From Pectinatus frisingensis (GTDB taxonomy: Bacteria; Bacillota; Negativicutes; Selenomonadales; Selenomonadaceae): a stretch of DNA of 64,000 nt. The first letter of the stretch is position 1. The number at the start of each line of letters is the position of its first letter. This document shows positions 43,286 through 51,925 of the stretch, in pieces. The position numbers were made by a program, and so were the translations under genes. The stretch lies in assembly GCF_015732285.1 (NCBI RefSeq), contig NZ_WIQU01000022.1, positions 305,956 through 369,955 of the forward strand. The letters are read 5' to 3'. The notes beneath the pieces are model-generated. The model made no database searches, was not told the DNA's origin, and saw only the letters and a program-made list of their open reading frames with translations.

Positions 43286-45034
43286 TCAATCATCATCTTC
43301 CACAATATTGTCACCGAAAATTTTCACGGCTGTTTCCAATCGCACTTTTTCTTCCTGACTTAAATTATCCTTTTCCTGTAAAGTTTTGGTTTTATTGGTT
43401 TTTTTCGGCTGAGGTTTATTTTCTTCCGATGCAGCAGTCGGATTGTTGCTGCCAGAACTATCCATTACACATAATAAACTGATTTTGTGACCGCTTTTTG
43501 CCAATAAAATATCTTCCAGCAAATTTTTATAGTCTGCCTGTTCAGTACGAGCCTTAAGAAAGGGAATTTTAAAAGCCAAAGTCAGACGGCCATTTTCTAT
43601 ACCGCGGAGCTGTGCCTTTTCAATGCAGGCCAATGCCATTTTTTTGTGCTCATTTTCCAATTCTGTCAGTACGGCTTTCCATAGGTCGGCAGCATTTTTT
43701 ACAGTAATATCAAGATCAGGTGCTGCTCCGGACGGGACCGGGCGGGAAAGTGTAGTTTCAGATGATTTTTTTGGAGTTGTCATCTGCCGGTCATTATTTT
43801 TGACAGTTGATGTCGGCACGGTAATATTTGCTGGCGATTGTTTTTTTTCAGCCGCTGGTTTCATATTTTTGACGATGTTTTCCAAATGTTCTACTTTTTC
43901 TTCTAATATTCTCAGCTGTGAATTACCGGCAATTTCTTCTGCTGCTGTACCATCAGGGTATACACATAGCTTCATCAGGGCCATTTCCACTGTGATTCGC
44001 GGTTGTGGTGACCATCGCAGCTGCGTCAGCGCATCATATATTTGTTCTATCATCGATGCCAGCCTGGTATGTGAAAATGATTCAGCCTGTCGTTTTACAA
44101 TAGCATTGTCCTCATGGTAGACATCGGCTGATAGCTCACCTGTGGCTTTATATATCATCAAAGCGCGCCAATGCAGTGTCAATTCTAATAAAAGTTGATT
44201 TAATGCCATGCCGCCTGCCAAAAGATCATCTATTATTTTTAATATTTTGAGGGTGTTGTTTTCTAAGATCGCATCAGTCAGCTGCCATACACAATCATAG
44301 CTTACTATTCCCAATATAGTACATACATTATCAGCAGTTAGTTTTTCGGCCGACAGCGCCGTACATTGATCGAGCATGCTTAAGGCATCACGCATGCCGC
44401 CGTCTGCGTGAACGGCGATGATGTCCAAAGCTTCATCATCTGTCTGTATTTTCATTGCAGCAGTAATTTTTTGTAATTGTTTGGTGATAGCCTGTTTAGT
44501 TATCCGTTTAAAATCATACCTTTGACAACGTGATTGAATTGTTGCCGGAACCTTATGGATTTCGGTTGTTGCTAAGATGAATACAACATGGACCGGCGGT
44601 TCCTCTAAGGTTTTCAACAGAGCATTAAAGGCCTCCGCAGTCAACATATGCACTTCATCAATGATATAGACTTTGTATCTGCCATCGACGGGGGCAAATT
44701 TTACTGTTTCACGTAAATCGCGTATTTCATCAATGCCACGATTCGATGCCGCATCAATTTCGTAAACATCCATCGAGGTATTGTTATTTATTTTTTGACA
44801 GTTGGCACATTTATTACATGGGGTAGCAGTAGGTCCGTGTTCACAATTAAGTGCCTTCGCCATGATTTTTGCTGTACTTGTCTTACCTGTGCCGCGTGGT
44901 CCGGAAAACAAGTAAGCATGTCCTATTTTACCGGTTTTTATAGCCTGTGCCAAAGTATGGCTGATATGGTCCTGTCCAATTAAATCGGCAAAATCCTTGG
45001 GCCGCCACTTGCGGTATAAAGCTATATAAGCCAT
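43286..45034 (-). CDS. dnaX: DnaX, DNA polymerase III clamp-loader subunit
   Basis: The tau (and perhaps gamma) subunit of the clamp loader. The 582-residue protein has the AAA+ core (about 1-225) with Walker A SGPRGTGKTS near residue 45, the zinc-binding cysteines in CEHGPTATPCNKCANC (about 63-78), Walker B VYIIDEVHML and the SRC motif in QSRCQRYDF. Domain III and the C-terminal tau-like region follow, with a Lys/Pro/Ser-rich linker. A run of eight A's lies at codons 396-398. The gene is next to the SRP RNA gene, as commonly seen in Firmicutes. Confidence 0.95.
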   Translation of the reverse strand: MAYIALYRKWRPKDFADLIGQDHISHTLAQAIKTGKIGHAYLFSGPRGTGKTSTAKIMAKALNCEHGPTATPCNKCANCQKINNNTSMDVYEIDAASNRGIDEIRDLRETVKFAPVDGRYKVYIIDEVHMLTAEAFNALLKTLEEPPVHVVFILATTEIHKVPATIQSRCQRYDFKRITKQAITKQLQKITAAMKIQTDDEALDIIAVHADGGMRDALSMLDQCTALSAEKLTADNVCTILGIVSYDCVWQLTDAILENNTLKILKIIDDLLAGGMALNQLLLELTLHWRALMIYKATGELSADVYHEDNAIVKRQAESFSHTRLASMIEQIYDALTQLRWSPQPRITVEMALMKLCVYPDGTAAEEIAGNSQLRILEEKVEHLENIVKNMKPAAEKKQSPANITVPTSTVKNNDRQMTTPKKSSETTLSRPVPSGAAPDLDITVKNAADLWKAVLTELENEHKKMALACIEKAQLRGIENGRLTLAFKIPFLKARTEQADYKNLLEDILLAKSGHKISLLCVMDSSGSNNPTAASEENKPQPKKTNKTKTLQEKDNLSQEEKVRLETAVKIFGDNIVEDDD

Positions 45035-45063
45035 AGAAATCCATCACCTTAAAAAAAATAAAA

Positions 45064-45214
45064 ACAGCTTCTAAAGTCAGACTGCGACGCTCAGGCACCC
45101 TCACGGCACACGAAGGTGATCACTTACCGCTGCTTCCTTCCGGATCTGACGGGGTTCATGAGTCTTCATTGCGTGAGACCCAAACGCCGCAGTCTCACCT
45201 GAGAAACTGCTTTT
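45064..45214 (-). ncRNA. ffs: Small signal recognition particle RNA (4.5S-type)
   Basis: The RNA component of the signal recognition particle, which binds Ffh and targets membrane proteins. On the minus strand it holds the diagnostic Ffh-binding segment GTCAGATCCGGAAGGAAGC (tetraloop GGAA region and asymmetric loop). The ends of the core pair through GACTGCGGCG and CGTCGCAGTC, extended by GTGAGACTGC/GCAGTCTGAC and a further imperfect helix. The core 45076-45198 is about 123 nt, the small, Alu-less form rather than the longer Bacillus type. A sigma-A promoter lies just upstream, and a T-rich tract follows on the 3' side. Exact ends are estimated. Confidence 0.92.
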
Positions 45215-45222
45215 GCTTAATT

Positions 45223-45251
45223 ATTCTAACATAACTCGGACGTAGTTGCAA
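45223..45251 (-). promoter_or_regulatory. Sigma-A promoter of the SRP RNA gene
   Basis: On the minus strand TTGCAA, a 17-base spacer and TAGAAT, about 8 bases upstream of the RNA's estimated 5' end. Confidence 0.72.
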
Positions 45252-45260
45252 GAATATATA

Positions 45261-45289
45261 TTTACCCGCACACTTAAATGAACTATACT
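45261..45289 (+). promoter_or_regulatory. Sigma-A promoter of mgsA
   Basis: TTTACC, a 17-base spacer and TATACT, 57 bases ahead of the mgsA start codon. It diverges from the SRP RNA promoter. Confidence 0.6.
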
Positions 45290-45345
45290 ATAAATAGATA
45301 TGAAAGATATTAAATTGTTTTTGAAAGGGTTGGTGTTATAAACTT

Positions 45346-45723
45346 ATGAAAACTATCGCATTGATTGCCCATGATGAAAAGAAAAATGAAATGCTTGATT
45401 TTGTTAATAACCACAAAGACTTATTAGAAAAATTCCACCTTGTTGCTACTAAAACCACTGGTGAGCTCATAAATGAAAAATATCATCTTAATGTTGAAAC
45501 CATGCTGTCAGGGCCAATGGGCGGTGACCAGCAGATAGGTGCTCTTGTCGCCACAGAAAGGGTAGACTATGTAATATTTTTACGTGATCCATTAAATGCG
45601 CAACCGCATGAACCTGATATTAATGCCCTCCTAAGGATTTGTGATGTGCATAATGTACCACTAGCTACTAATCGAAAAAGTGCACATATTTTATTAAAAT
45701 ATGTTTCCAGTAAAATGGCATAA
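45346..45723 (+). CDS. mgsA: MgsA, methylglyoxal synthase
   Basis: Converts dihydroxyacetone phosphate to methylglyoxal and phosphate, a bypass that relieves sugar-phosphate stress. At 125 residues it is the standard single-domain size. The N-terminal [10 protein letters not shown], the active-site segment [12 protein letters not shown] (catalytic Asp) and [13 protein letters not shown] (His near residue 92) are present. It has its own promoter, divergent from the SRP RNA gene, and is convergent with bioWF. The orphan dhaL at 55363 is another gene of triose/dihydroxyacetone metabolism in this window. Confidence 0.95.
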   Translation: MKTIALIAHDEKKNEMLDFVNNHKDLLEKFHLVATKTTGELINEKYHLNVETMLSGPMGGDQQIGALVATERVDYVIFLRDPLNAQPHEPDINALLRICDVHNVPLATNRKSAHILLKYVSSKMA

Positions 45724-45976
45724 TCAGCTGCAGGTTTTCCCAGACAATTCCTTTTTACACTATATAATATAATAATATTTTCTGGCTTGCTAAGGAAAAT
45801 CGTGTTGTTTTTTGCCAGACCGGAACAGATATTATTTAAGATATTACCATTAGTCAACAAATGAGAAGAATAGAATAGTATGCCGCAGTCCATGTAAACC
45901 TTCAAGCCGATATGTAAAATCAGTTTGGGGGTTTTGTCATGCATAATGTAAAATGAAACCTAAATCTTTATATTTT

Positions 45977-47884
45977 TTATAGGTTGATGGCGGCACTGAT
46001 TTTTTTTGCTGCCAGCTGAATCTCTGCTTCAGTATGTGTCGCCATAACAGCCGCCCGCAATATGGCCGCTCCTTTTGCCACGGTAGGATAACGAATTGCT
46101 GTAAGAAAAATATTTTGCTGGAATAATTCTTTTTCTATTCGTATTGTTTTGGCTTCATCTCCTATTTTTATCGGGACAATTGCTGAATCGCTATTAGCCG
46201 AAATTCCATTTATCCTTAGTGTTTCGCAGAAACATTGAACATTTTTCTGAAGCTTTTTTACTATACCGGGGTGGTTTACTAAAATATCCAAAGCTGTAAG
46301 CGCCGCGGCAAGTGTTGCCGGTGATTGACTCGTTGAAAAGATATAACTGCGGGCTGTGTTGCGCAAATAGTCAATCAATATTTTGCAGCCGCAAACATAA
46401 CCACCTTCACTGCCCAATGATTTTGATAACGTGCCCATAAGGATATCTGGTTTTTTCTCCATTTTATAGTATTCACAGATACCCTTTCCATTTGAACCGA
46501 TTACGCCTGTAGCATGTGCTTCATCTACCATTGTCAGTACATTATACTTGTGTGACAAACTCATAATTTGGGGCAGATTGGCAATATCACCATCCATGCT
46601 AAATACGGCATCGGTCACAATTAACCCTTGACAAGGGGCGAATTCACGCAATTTTGCCTCAAGACTATCCATATTATTATGATTATATATTACAATTCTG
46701 GCAGAACTCAGCCGACAACCATCGATAATGCTGGCGTGATTTAGCTCGTCACTGTATATTATCCAGCCTTTTTGGCAAATGGCTGAAATAATTCCTAAAT
46801 TTGCCATATAACCTGTGTTAAATAACAATGCGGCTTCTGTATTTTTGAATTTTGCTAAAGCACATTCCAATTGATTATGCAGTGAAAGTGTTCCTGTTGT
46901 CAATCGTGAGCCACCAGAACCGCAGCCGTATTTTTTTATGGCTTGTTCAGCTGATTCTTTGACCACAGTATTATTGGATAGTCCAAGATAATTATTTGAA
47001 GCCAGCATCAGCATACGGCGACCCTGATAAATTACATGGGCAGACTGGGCAGAAGTTATTTCGCGCGTTTGACGATAAAGATGCAGCTCCTTTTTATTTT
47101 GCAGGTACTTTTCCATTTGCTGGATATAATTTATGGGAGTAATTGATTTTTCATTTGGAAAATACGGTACATGGCATACTAGTACTCTTTGTTTTTCCAA
47201 ATAATTAATACATTTGGCAATGTCCTGTTTAGGACCCTGATATAAAAATATACGTCCCCCGTTTGGACAGCCCATATTTTTCAATTTACTGATTCTAACA
47301 TAACCAATATTTTTGGCAGCAATATATCCTGTCACATAATCAGGATCATCCGATATACATATTTCTGCAATGATATGTGGGGCAGCGACTACCTTACTGG
47401 CAAGAACTATTGCTTCCTGAAAGTGATTTTTACAACTGTCAGGCAGTCTGTCCAGTGAATGTTCAGCATCCATATAAGTTGCTCTGATGCCGCGCCCAAA
47501 ATCAGGCTCCAATCTGCTTAAATCATTAACATCCAGAAGTATTGCACCGCGCATAGTATAAGTATCTGCGAATCTTTTCATGATTTCGGTACCATTTTTT
47601 ATTCCCAGTTTTGACAAATATTGTAAAATTACCTCTTGTCCTTCTTCGGGAGTGTTCACCATGACGGACGAAACCGGCAAGGCATTTATATATTCCAGAT
47701 CATCAGGCCATACAGTTTCAATTTTCATATTAATAAAATCGGCCTGACCTTTAGCATGATGGAGGGCACGTGATAATAAAGCGTTCATTTGAGCGGGGAG
47801 CTCTTGTTCATGTAAAATTTTTTCTGCTCCAGACACGTGCTGCGAATTTTTACTGGCGCGCATTTTTAAACTGTAAAAAGACAT
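45977..47884 (-). CDS. bioWF: BioW-BioF fusion: pimeloyl-CoA synthetase and KAPA synthase
   Basis: One 635-residue protein joins two consecutive biotin-pathway enzymes. Residues about 1-245 are BioW, 6-carboxyhexanoate-CoA ligase (FYSLKMRAS, SGAEKIL, RGAILLDV, ALVLASKV-like, SDDPDYVTGY). Residues about 260-635 are BioF, the PLP-dependent 8-amino-7-oxononanoate synthase, with ASNNYLGLS, GSGGSRLTTGT, DEAHATGVIG and the PLP lysine in GTLSKSLGSEGG. The product of the first half is the substrate of the second. I start at the ATG at 47884 with aggaga 7 bases upstream. A BirA-type operator covers its promoter. No other bio genes except birA are in the window. Confidence 0.93.
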   Translation of the reverse strand: MSFYSLKMRASKNSQHVSGAEKILHEQELPAQMNALLSRALHHAKGQADFINMKIETVWPDDLEYINALPVSSVMVNTPEEGQEVILQYLSKLGIKNGTEIMKRFADTYTMRGAILLDVNDLSRLEPDFGRGIRATYMDAEHSLDRLPDSCKNHFQEAIVLASKVVAAPHIIAEICISDDPDYVTGYIAAKNIGYVRISKLKNMGCPNGGRIFLYQGPKQDIAKCINYLEKQRVLVCHVPYFPNEKSITPINYIQQMEKYLQNKKELHLYRQTREITSAQSAHVIYQGRRMLMLASNNYLGLSNNTVVKESAEQAIKKYGCGSGGSRLTTGTLSLHNQLECALAKFKNTEAALLFNTGYMANLGIISAICQKGWIIYSDELNHASIIDGCRLSSARIVIYNHNNMDSLEAKLREFAPCQGLIVTDAVFSMDGDIANLPQIMSLSHKYNVLTMVDEAHATGVIGSNGKGICEYYKMEKKPDILMGTLSKSLGSEGGYVCGCKILIDYLRNTARSYIFSTSQSPATLAAALTALDILVNHPGIVKKLQKNVQCFCETLRINGISANSDSAIVPIKIGDEAKTIRIEKELFQQNIFLTAIRYPTVAKGAAILRAAVMATHTEAEIQLAAKKISAAINL

Positions 47885-47921
47885 ATCTACATCTCCTAAC
47901 CAGATTTTTGTTATGCCCATT

Positions 47922-47950
47922 ATAATATACTGGTTTGTTTCTATTGTCAA
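47922..47950 (-). promoter_or_regulatory. Sigma-A promoter of bioWF
   Basis: On the minus strand TTGACA, a 17-base spacer and TATTAT. The -35 element lies inside one half of the BirA-type operator. Confidence 0.7.
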
Positions 47951-47978
47951 CTATATATAATTATTGAGTTGACAATAG
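47941..47978. promoter_or_regulatory. BirA-type biotin operator
   Basis: CTATTGTCAACT, 14 bases, AGTTGACAATAG: a perfect 12-bp inverted repeat. It closely matches the Firmicutes BirA consensus (TTGTTAAC, about 15 bases, GTTAACAA). It overlaps the -35 of bioWF. The remaining bases to 48199 hold no other feature I can name. Confidence 0.82.
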
Positions 47979-48199
47979 ACTGATAAAAATAGACTGCTGC
48001 ATACAGTAAATAATAATTATGTAAATTACCTAATTAGACGACATTTATTCTTAGTATAGTCGGATAAATTCAGGCATACTGCATATTTATCTAAAATACT
48101 GTCACAACAATCTATTTGTGGAACCTCATACTATTTTGACAAGAACTATATTTTTCATATTTTATTTTTTATTAAGTCTATTTTCCTATTATAAAACCA

Positions 48200-49489
48200 T
48201 TACTCAAATTTCTTGATAGTCTGTTCCAAGGCATTGAGCAATTTGTCAATATCGGCAGCTGTTATTACGAGCGGCGGTTGAAATGCCATGACATTTCTTG
48301 ATACGCCGTTTTTACCGATTATAAATCCATTATCCTTCATGTCTTCTAATATTAAATCAAGCTTGTCCGGTGCCGGTGAACCGTCCGGATTGATAAACTC
48401 TGCTCCGATCATGAGACCGATACCTCTTACATCACCAATTACAGGATGCTGTTTTTGTATATTTTGCAGACCGCGTTTTAATTGTTCGCCGCGTTTTTGA
48501 GCATTGATCATTAAGCCGTGTTCTCTTATATACTTTAACACGGCCATCCCGGCAGCAGTAGACACCGGATTACCACCTAAAGTGGATGCTCCCGGTCTTA
48601 CATAAACATCAGCAATTTCCGGTTTGGCTATAAAAGCACTTATTGGTGCGCCATTTCCTAAAGCTTTCGCTACCGTCATTATATCAGGCACAACATCAAA
48701 ATTTTCTATGGCAAACATCTTGCCGGTACGGGCAAAACCGGTTTGTACTTCATCAATAATCAATAAAATACCATGTTTGTCCAAAATTTCTCTGACACGC
48801 CTAAAATAGTTTTTTGGTGGAACAACTATACCACCATTACCCTGAATCGGTTCGGCAATAAATGCAGCTACCTTGCCGGAAGCAGCATATCCTGCAATAT
48901 CTTCTATCATATTGGCGCATTCAAGATCACATTCAGGATAATGTTTCTTTAAAGGACAGCGATAACAATTGGGGTTAGGTGCAAAATGAATGCCGCCCAC
49001 CGGATTGGGATCGGTACGCCACATGCTTATACCGGTTAAGCTCATTGTCAATTTGGTGCGTCCGTGCAGGCCATGCCGTAAACCAATATACTCACTGCTG
49101 CCGGTATAAAGCTGTGCCAGGAGCAATGCACCTTCATTAGCTTCTGTTCCTGTAGAGCAAAAGAATGATTTTTGCAGTGAACCGGGGGTGGCTTGGGCAA
49201 GTTGTTCGGCTAAATCGACAAAATTTTCGGTGAGATATATATTGCACACATGCTGCAAAGTTTGCACTTGTTCACAAACTACCTTGGTGATTTCTGGATT
49301 GCAATGTCCGCAATTGATAACCGACACACCGGCAAAACAATCCAAATAACGTTTTCCGTTACTGTCATAAAGATATTGCATGCTGCCCTTTACAAACTGC
49401 GGTGGTTCCTGATAAAAATGTCCCAAACAAGGCATGATATATTTTTTCTTTTTTTCGATTATTCCTTTCGGTCCAATATAGTCTGCCAT
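48200..49489 (-). CDS. Class III PLP-dependent aminotransferase (AGT2/GABA-aminotransferase-like)
   Basis: A 429-residue class III aminotransferase. Motifs: YLDCFAGVSVINCGH near residue 50, CSTGTEANEGALLLA near residue 110, IIDEVQTGFARTG near residue 250 (Asp of the PLP ring) and TVAKALGNGAPISAF with the PLP lysine. The pattern resembles alanine-glyoxylate (AGXT2-type) or omega-amino-acid transaminases; the substrate cannot be fixed. A Cys-containing stretch (NCYRCPLKKHYPECDLEC, residues about 167-184) is unusual and could bind metal. I start at the ATG at 49489, 7 bases from agagg. It follows the U32 gene in the same direction. Confidence 0.85.
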   Translation of the reverse strand: MADYIGPKGIIEKKKKYIMPCLGHFYQEPPQFVKGSMQYLYDSNGKRYLDCFAGVSVINCGHCNPEITKVVCEQVQTLQHVCNIYLTENFVDLAEQLAQATPGSLQKSFFCSTGTEANEGALLLAQLYTGSSEYIGLRHGLHGRTKLTMSLTGISMWRTDPNPVGGIHFAPNPNCYRCPLKKHYPECDLECANMIEDIAGYAASGKVAAFIAEPIQGNGGIVVPPKNYFRRVREILDKHGILLIIDEVQTGFARTGKMFAIENFDVVPDIMTVAKALGNGAPISAFIAKPEIADVYVRPGASTLGGNPVSTAAGMAVLKYIREHGLMINAQKRGEQLKRGLQNIQKQHPVIGDVRGIGLMIGAEFINPDGSPAPDKLDLILEDMKDNGFIIGKNGVSRNVMAFQPPLVITAADIDKLLNALEQTIKKFE

Positions 49490-49546
49490 CTGATTACCTC
49501 TTGTTCTCTGTGATAAATTTTTATAAAAATACATAAATAAAAATAA

Positions 49547-51472
49547 TTATTTAGCCGTTTCATAACGGTAAACACCGCTGCCGAGCGGGCGCGGACCTGA
49601 TTTTGCCATTGATTCAATCATTTTACCGATATTACAGCTGGAAAAATCATCAATAGCCTGACGATAAATGCTGACTATTTGTCCGGTATACTGTGGTGTA
49701 TAGTCCTGCGCCTCAATGCAAAAGGATTTTGCTTCGGTCAGACTGCTAAGATAAGGAAGCAGGCAAAGATCATGAGCAAATAAAATATTATTTCTATTAT
49801 ATTGTGTACGCCTTATTGAATGTATTTCATCTGCTGTATCAATGAAAGCATAATGTTTATCAAATACAGCCGGATCTTCCAAAGGTGTTTTACCGGTTTC
49901 CTCTGCAATAAAATCGAAATCACAAATCATTGCCTCCACAGCGCCATGTACAACTATTTCGACTGGCAGAGAACTTTTTTTCAATAATTCAACAATCTGC
50001 TTATGGGGCAGTTCAAAAGATGCCGCTGCCATAACGGCACCCTCATGCTTTAGCAAAGCAGCAGTTTCAGCATTGAACAGATTGAAAGAAGTACCACACT
50101 GCACGGATAATTGTGTACACTTTTCAGCCAGTAGAAAACTTCCCATGTTATGAACCAGAATACCATCAGGATCGATCGTAGATAATTTGCCGAATAGTTG
50201 TTCCAACTCGCTGAGCTCATGTGCACGGGTTATTCGTGGCGTGGAAATAATAAATTTGCAACCGGTGGCAGCAGTAATTCTTCTTCCTTCCATAAAGTCC
50301 TCCAGCGTCCAGGGACGAAGCGGCCGATAAACATCACCACCGGCATATATGACATCTGCCCCATTGCTGCAGGCTTCTTTCAAATGATCTAAGGAAGCAC
50401 ACCGCACTGATAATAATGGTTTATTCTTGCTTTTTTCCTCTATTGGTATGACTTCATTGCCGACAGCGGCTTCTTTTACAGCTTTACTGAAAAACCGCGG
50501 TTCATCTTCGCCGCTCAAACCAATGTCATCATAGGTTGGTTTATCAAGAGCAAAACAAGTAGAAAAGCCTCTTACTTTTATATCATTAAGCTTGTTTTGT
50601 TCCTCTTTAGTTACATTGTATCCTGTCGGATCAGCGATATATTTGTCTATAGCCCGACGATAGAGACTGACTAACTTACAGACAAATTCAGCATCACGCA
50701 TGCGGCCTTCTATTTTGAAGGAATATACACCAGATTGGATCAGTTCCGGTAATGCATAATACATACACATATCTTTTAGTGCCAGCTTATAGGAGAAATC
50801 CTTTTGTGCCATGCAGGATGGATTTCGTACTGCATGTTCCGTACCAAATTTATACTGCCAGCGGCATGCCTTCATGCAGCGGCCGCGATTGCTGCTGTTA
50901 CCGAAGACAACACCTGAGTGTAAGCATTGTCCGCCTTCGGCAATACACATATCACCGTGGATGAAGTATTCCAGTTCAATGTCACTTTTTTGCTTCAGCA
51001 ACTGTATTTCACTCAAGCTCATTTCACGACTGGCCACAATACGGCTGATGCCGTATTCCTTAAACTTCCTTACCATAGCAGCGTTATGAGTGTTCATCAT
51101 TATTGATGAATGAAGATTAAGTGACAAACCCAGCTCTTTTACGAGTTTTATTACGGATAAATCCTGGATAATAAGAGCATCTGGTTTTATATCATCGTTT
51201 AAACATTTTAAATATTCAACAAGCTGCGGGATTTCCGTATCGCTTATAAGATTATTTAAGGTCACATACAATTTTACACCATGTTCATGAACATATTGCA
51301 CAGCCTTTTTTAAAGCGATATTATCAAAATTATAATCATCACGAAACATTCGCATATTGAATGCTTTTCCGCCTAAATAGACGGCATCCGCACCAGCTTT
51401 GGCGGCAGCTTCCAAAGTATCCCACTTGCCGACCGGAGCCAAAAGTTCAACTGATTTTTTATTGAGCAACAT
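49547..51472 (-). CDS. Peptidase U32-family protein (RlhA/TrhP-like)
   Basis: A 641-residue U32-family protein. The N-terminal half (about 1-330) has the family block VELLAPVGKWDTLEAAAKAGADAVYLGG-type start and Cys-rich EYFIHGDMC...GGQC...RGRC...KACRW segment, whose cysteines probably bind an iron-sulfur cluster or metal. A second, similar barrel-like half follows (about 355-640). Related proteins act in prephenate-dependent hydroxylation of tRNA or 23S rRNA (TrhP, RlhA); others are annotated as collagenase-like proteases. Which applies is uncertain; the RNA hydroxylase role is favoured by the two-domain length. An mRNA leader hairpin is present upstream. Confidence 0.85.
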   Translation of the reverse strand: MLLNKKSVELLAPVGKWDTLEAAAKAGADAVYLGGKAFNMRMFRDDYNFDNIALKKAVQYVHEHGVKLYVTLNNLISDTEIPQLVEYLKCLNDDIKPDALIIQDLSVIKLVKELGLSLNLHSSIMMNTHNAAMVRKFKEYGISRIVASREMSLSEIQLLKQKSDIELEYFIHGDMCIAEGGQCLHSGVVFGNSSNRGRCMKACRWQYKFGTEHAVRNPSCMAQKDFSYKLALKDMCMYYALPELIQSGVYSFKIEGRMRDAEFVCKLVSLYRRAIDKYIADPTGYNVTKEEQNKLNDIKVRGFSTCFALDKPTYDDIGLSGEDEPRFFSKAVKEAAVGNEVIPIEEKSKNKPLLSVRCASLDHLKEACSNGADVIYAGGDVYRPLRPWTLEDFMEGRRITAATGCKFIISTPRITRAHELSELEQLFGKLSTIDPDGILVHNMGSFLLAEKCTQLSVQCGTSFNLFNAETAALLKHEGAVMAAASFELPHKQIVELLKKSSLPVEIVVHGAVEAMICDFDFIAEETGKTPLEDPAVFDKHYAFIDTADEIHSIRRTQYNRNNILFAHDLCLLPYLSSLTEAKSFCIEAQDYTPQYTGQIVSIYRQAIDDFSSCNIGKMIESMAKSGPRPLGSGVYRYETAK

Positions 51473-51547
51473 AAATTACTAATTCCCATCCTTACTAAAA
51501 ATATTTCTAAAATTTTACACCGACCTGTATTTTTATAAGACAAAATA

Positions 51548-51593
51548 ATAAATCACTAAATATAGCATTAATAACATTGCATAAGTGATTTAT
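51548..51593 (-). promoter_or_regulatory. Leader hairpin upstream of the U32 gene
   Basis: ATAAATCACT and AGTGATTTAT, a perfect 10-bp stem, with a loop that carries further partial pairing (GCAT/ATGC). It lies about 75 bases upstream of the U32 start codon. Confidence 0.4.
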
Positions 51594-51832
51594 CTATTTA
51601 ATTATACAATATTATTACAAGATTTACACATAAAACCATTGATTTATTTCGTGATTAGCATATTTTATGCGTATGCAACCAAATATACTTCATTTTGCAG
51701 GTGAGATTTTTATTGTTTTTCTTACTTTTAAAACGAAAAATTTTTGTCTGTCGGCAAATAGTCTAATTTTTTAAATTATCGGTAATTCGGACAAAAATCT
51801 TTTCATATTCAACATATATATATCTTTTCTAC

Positions 51833-51862
51833 TTGACGCATATAACATTGATAAACTAAAAT
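51833..51862 (+). promoter_or_regulatory. Sigma-A promoter of serA
   Basis: TTGACG, an 18-base spacer and TAAAAT, about 63 bases ahead of the serA start codon. Confidence 0.6.
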
Positions 51863-51925
51863 AATTAAGTGGATAAAGTATTTGTTAACTTATCTTCATT
51901 TCAAAAAAGGAGACAGGATATTATA

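Larger units (their letters stand above)
51473..51925. other. Divergent intergenic region between U32 gene and serA
   Basis: About 450 bases of AT-rich DNA. It holds a leader hairpin for the U32 mRNA (51548-51593), a TATAAT-containing promoter region for that gene around 51600-51620, a wobble inverted repeat (51740-51750 with 51788-51798) and the serA promoter (51833-51862). No T-box, serine-type riboswitch or gene was seen. Confidence 0.55.

Noticed and set aside
51473..51925. T-box or serine-type riboswitch ahead of serA (also looked for ahead of hisS/aspS)
   Set aside because: No T-box sequence (AGGGTGGNACC-like) or known aptamer consensus seen by eye.
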